From the NCBI GenBank assembly GCA_004298625.1, contig SCSY01000035.1, forward strand, positions 1-6,059: DNA of 6,059 nucleotides, written 5' to 3'. Below, one piece after another: positions 5,495-6,059 of the stretch. The position numbers were made by a program, and so were the translations under genes. Numbering within the stretch: position 1 is the stretch's first letter; every line of letters begins with the position of its first letter. Source of the stretch: Nitrospirota bacterium. Its GTDB lineage: Bacteria; Nitrospirota; Thermodesulfovibrionia; Thermodesulfovibrionales; UBA1546. The notes below the pieces were generated by a model that saw only the letters and a program-made list of their open reading frames with translations, was not told the origin of the DNA and ran no database searches.

Positions 5495-5925
5495 TTCTGC
5501 TCCTTTGTAAGAACCATTGCCGTAAAGTCCGCCTCTGAAACAACCTTTTCATCCACCGTTGCAGTGCCCGAGAATTTCCATACATTACCCCTCTGCTGAA
5601 GCACCTTTATCTCCATCCTGAGCTGGTCCCCCGGCACTACGGGTTTTCTGAACTTTGCCTTTTCTATGCTCATAAAAAAAACTGCATTGCCCTGAACCCC
5701 GGAGCCGAATGCAAGCACCCCTGCAATCTGCGCCATTGCCTCGACTGTCAGGACTCCAGGCATTATCGGATTACCGGGAAAATGCCCCTGAAAAAACGGT
5801 TCGTTAATAGTAACATTCTTTATCCCTACAGCCCTTGTATTAGGCTCAAGCTCAATAATCCTGTCAACCATGAGAAAAGGGTATCTGTGAGGAAGCAGCT
5901 CTTGTATCCCATTAATGTCTATCAT
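5491..5925 (-). CDS. fabZ: 3-hydroxyacyl-ACP dehydratase FabZ
   Basis: The protein has 144 residues, the normal size for this single hot-dog-fold enzyme. The opening LLPHRYPFLMVDRI (10-23) and the active-site segment GHFPGNPIMPGVLTVEAMAQ (47-66), with catalytic His48 and Glu62, are diagnostic. FabZ dehydrates 3-hydroxyacyl-ACP to trans-2-enoyl-ACP in type II fatty acid synthesis. It sits between lpxD and lpxA as in many Gram-negatives, where it competes with the Lpx acyltransferases for the same 3-hydroxyacyl-ACP pool and so balances membrane phospholipid against lipid A. The start overlaps the lpxD stop by 4 bases (ATGA), with two purine-rich ribosome sites (AAAGGAG and AGGAG) just upstream, inside lpxD. 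Confidence 0.97.
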   Translation of the reverse strand: MIDINGIQELLPHRYPFLMVDRIIELEPNTRAVGIKNVTINEPFFQGHFPGNPIMPGVLTVEAMAQIAGVLAFGSGVQGNAVFFMSIEKAKFRKPVVPGDQLRMEIKVLQQRGNVWKFSGTATVDEKVVSEADFTAMVLTKEQK

Positions 5926-6059
5926 TTCTCCTGTCTCCTTTCGATGGTTTCTATCTTATCTTCAAGTTCCTTAATCTTTTTATTAAGCTCAGGCAATCTT
6001 GCAAATATCGCAATCGCCTTAAGCCAGTCTCTGTGCGGTATGACAGGAGAGCCTGAATA
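5922..6059 (-). CDS. lpxD: UDP-3-O-(3-hydroxyacyl)glucosamine N-acyltransferase LpxD, C-terminal 45 residues
   Basis: Only the 3' end is in the window: 45 codons plus TGA, in frame from the window edge. The segment SGSPVIPHRDWLKAIAIFAR matches the end of the LpxD beta-helix and its following helix (compare SGxPA-PHREW-R in the family). The last 25 residues (LPELNKKIKELEDKIETIE and a basic tail) have heptad-like spacing and probably form the C-terminal coiled coil that helps trimerise LpxD. LpxD adds the N-linked 3-hydroxyacyl chain to UDP-3-O-acylglucosamine. The order lpxD-fabZ-lpxA supports the identification. The catalytic His is outside the window. Confidence 0.85.
   Translation of the reverse strand, partial: YSGSPVIPHRDWLKAIAIFARLPELNKKIKELEDKIETIERRQEK

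Noticed and set aside
5021..5599. 192-codon open frame on the plus strand
   Set aside because: It crosses lpxA and fabZ antisense, with no domain and no ribosome site; both opposite genes are certain.

Overview
The window reads as ordinary chromosomal DNA of a Gram-negative bacterium that makes lipid A. It uses LpxI (DUF1009) rather than LpxH for the UDP-2,3-diacylglucosamine step. It also has an HD-GYP response regulator and several C-run/G-run palindromic repeats. This combination resembles Nitrospirota or deltaproteobacterial (Desulfobacterota-like) lineages; that placement is inference from gene content and style, not a proven assignment.

Layout from left to right. Positions 1-451 (minus) hold the N-terminal part of a bifunctional biotin-protein ligase/repressor BirA that runs off the left edge. 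A palindromic repeat is inserted in frame between its two domains. Positions 452-644 hold a nested inverted-repeat element of about 164 bp. Positions 645-1364 (minus) encode a secreted metallo-beta-lactamase-fold hydrolase with a good ribosome binding site and an extended -10 promoter. Positions 1483-3006 (plus) encode an HD-GYP response regulator whose phosphodiesterase domain looks intact but whose receiver domain has lost two usually invariant residues.

Positions 2998-6059 (minus) are the end of a tightly packed lipid A operon, in transcription order lpxD (3' end only), fabZ, lpxA, lpxI and a compact NagA-like deacetylase. The junctions are 4-bp overlaps or gaps of 3-4 bp, so the five genes are almost certainly one transcript. 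FabZ is a 3-hydroxyacyl-ACP dehydratase and shares the 3-hydroxyacyl-ACP pool with the two acyltransferases; LpxA and LpxD add the acyl chains, and LpxI releases lipid X. The fifth gene is unexpected: it is an amidohydrolase barrel with all NagA catalytic residues but without the beta-sandwich domain that NagA proteins normally have. Its stop overlaps the end of the HD-GYP gene by 9 bp, tail to tail, with no visible terminator.

The most notable signals are the two palindromes that sit in frame inside conserved enzymes (BirA and the NagA-like protein), the related palindrome nested in the intergenic inverted repeat, and the domain-stripped NagA in an lpx operon. I see no CRISPR array, tRNA, rRNA, transposase or toxin-antitoxin pair.
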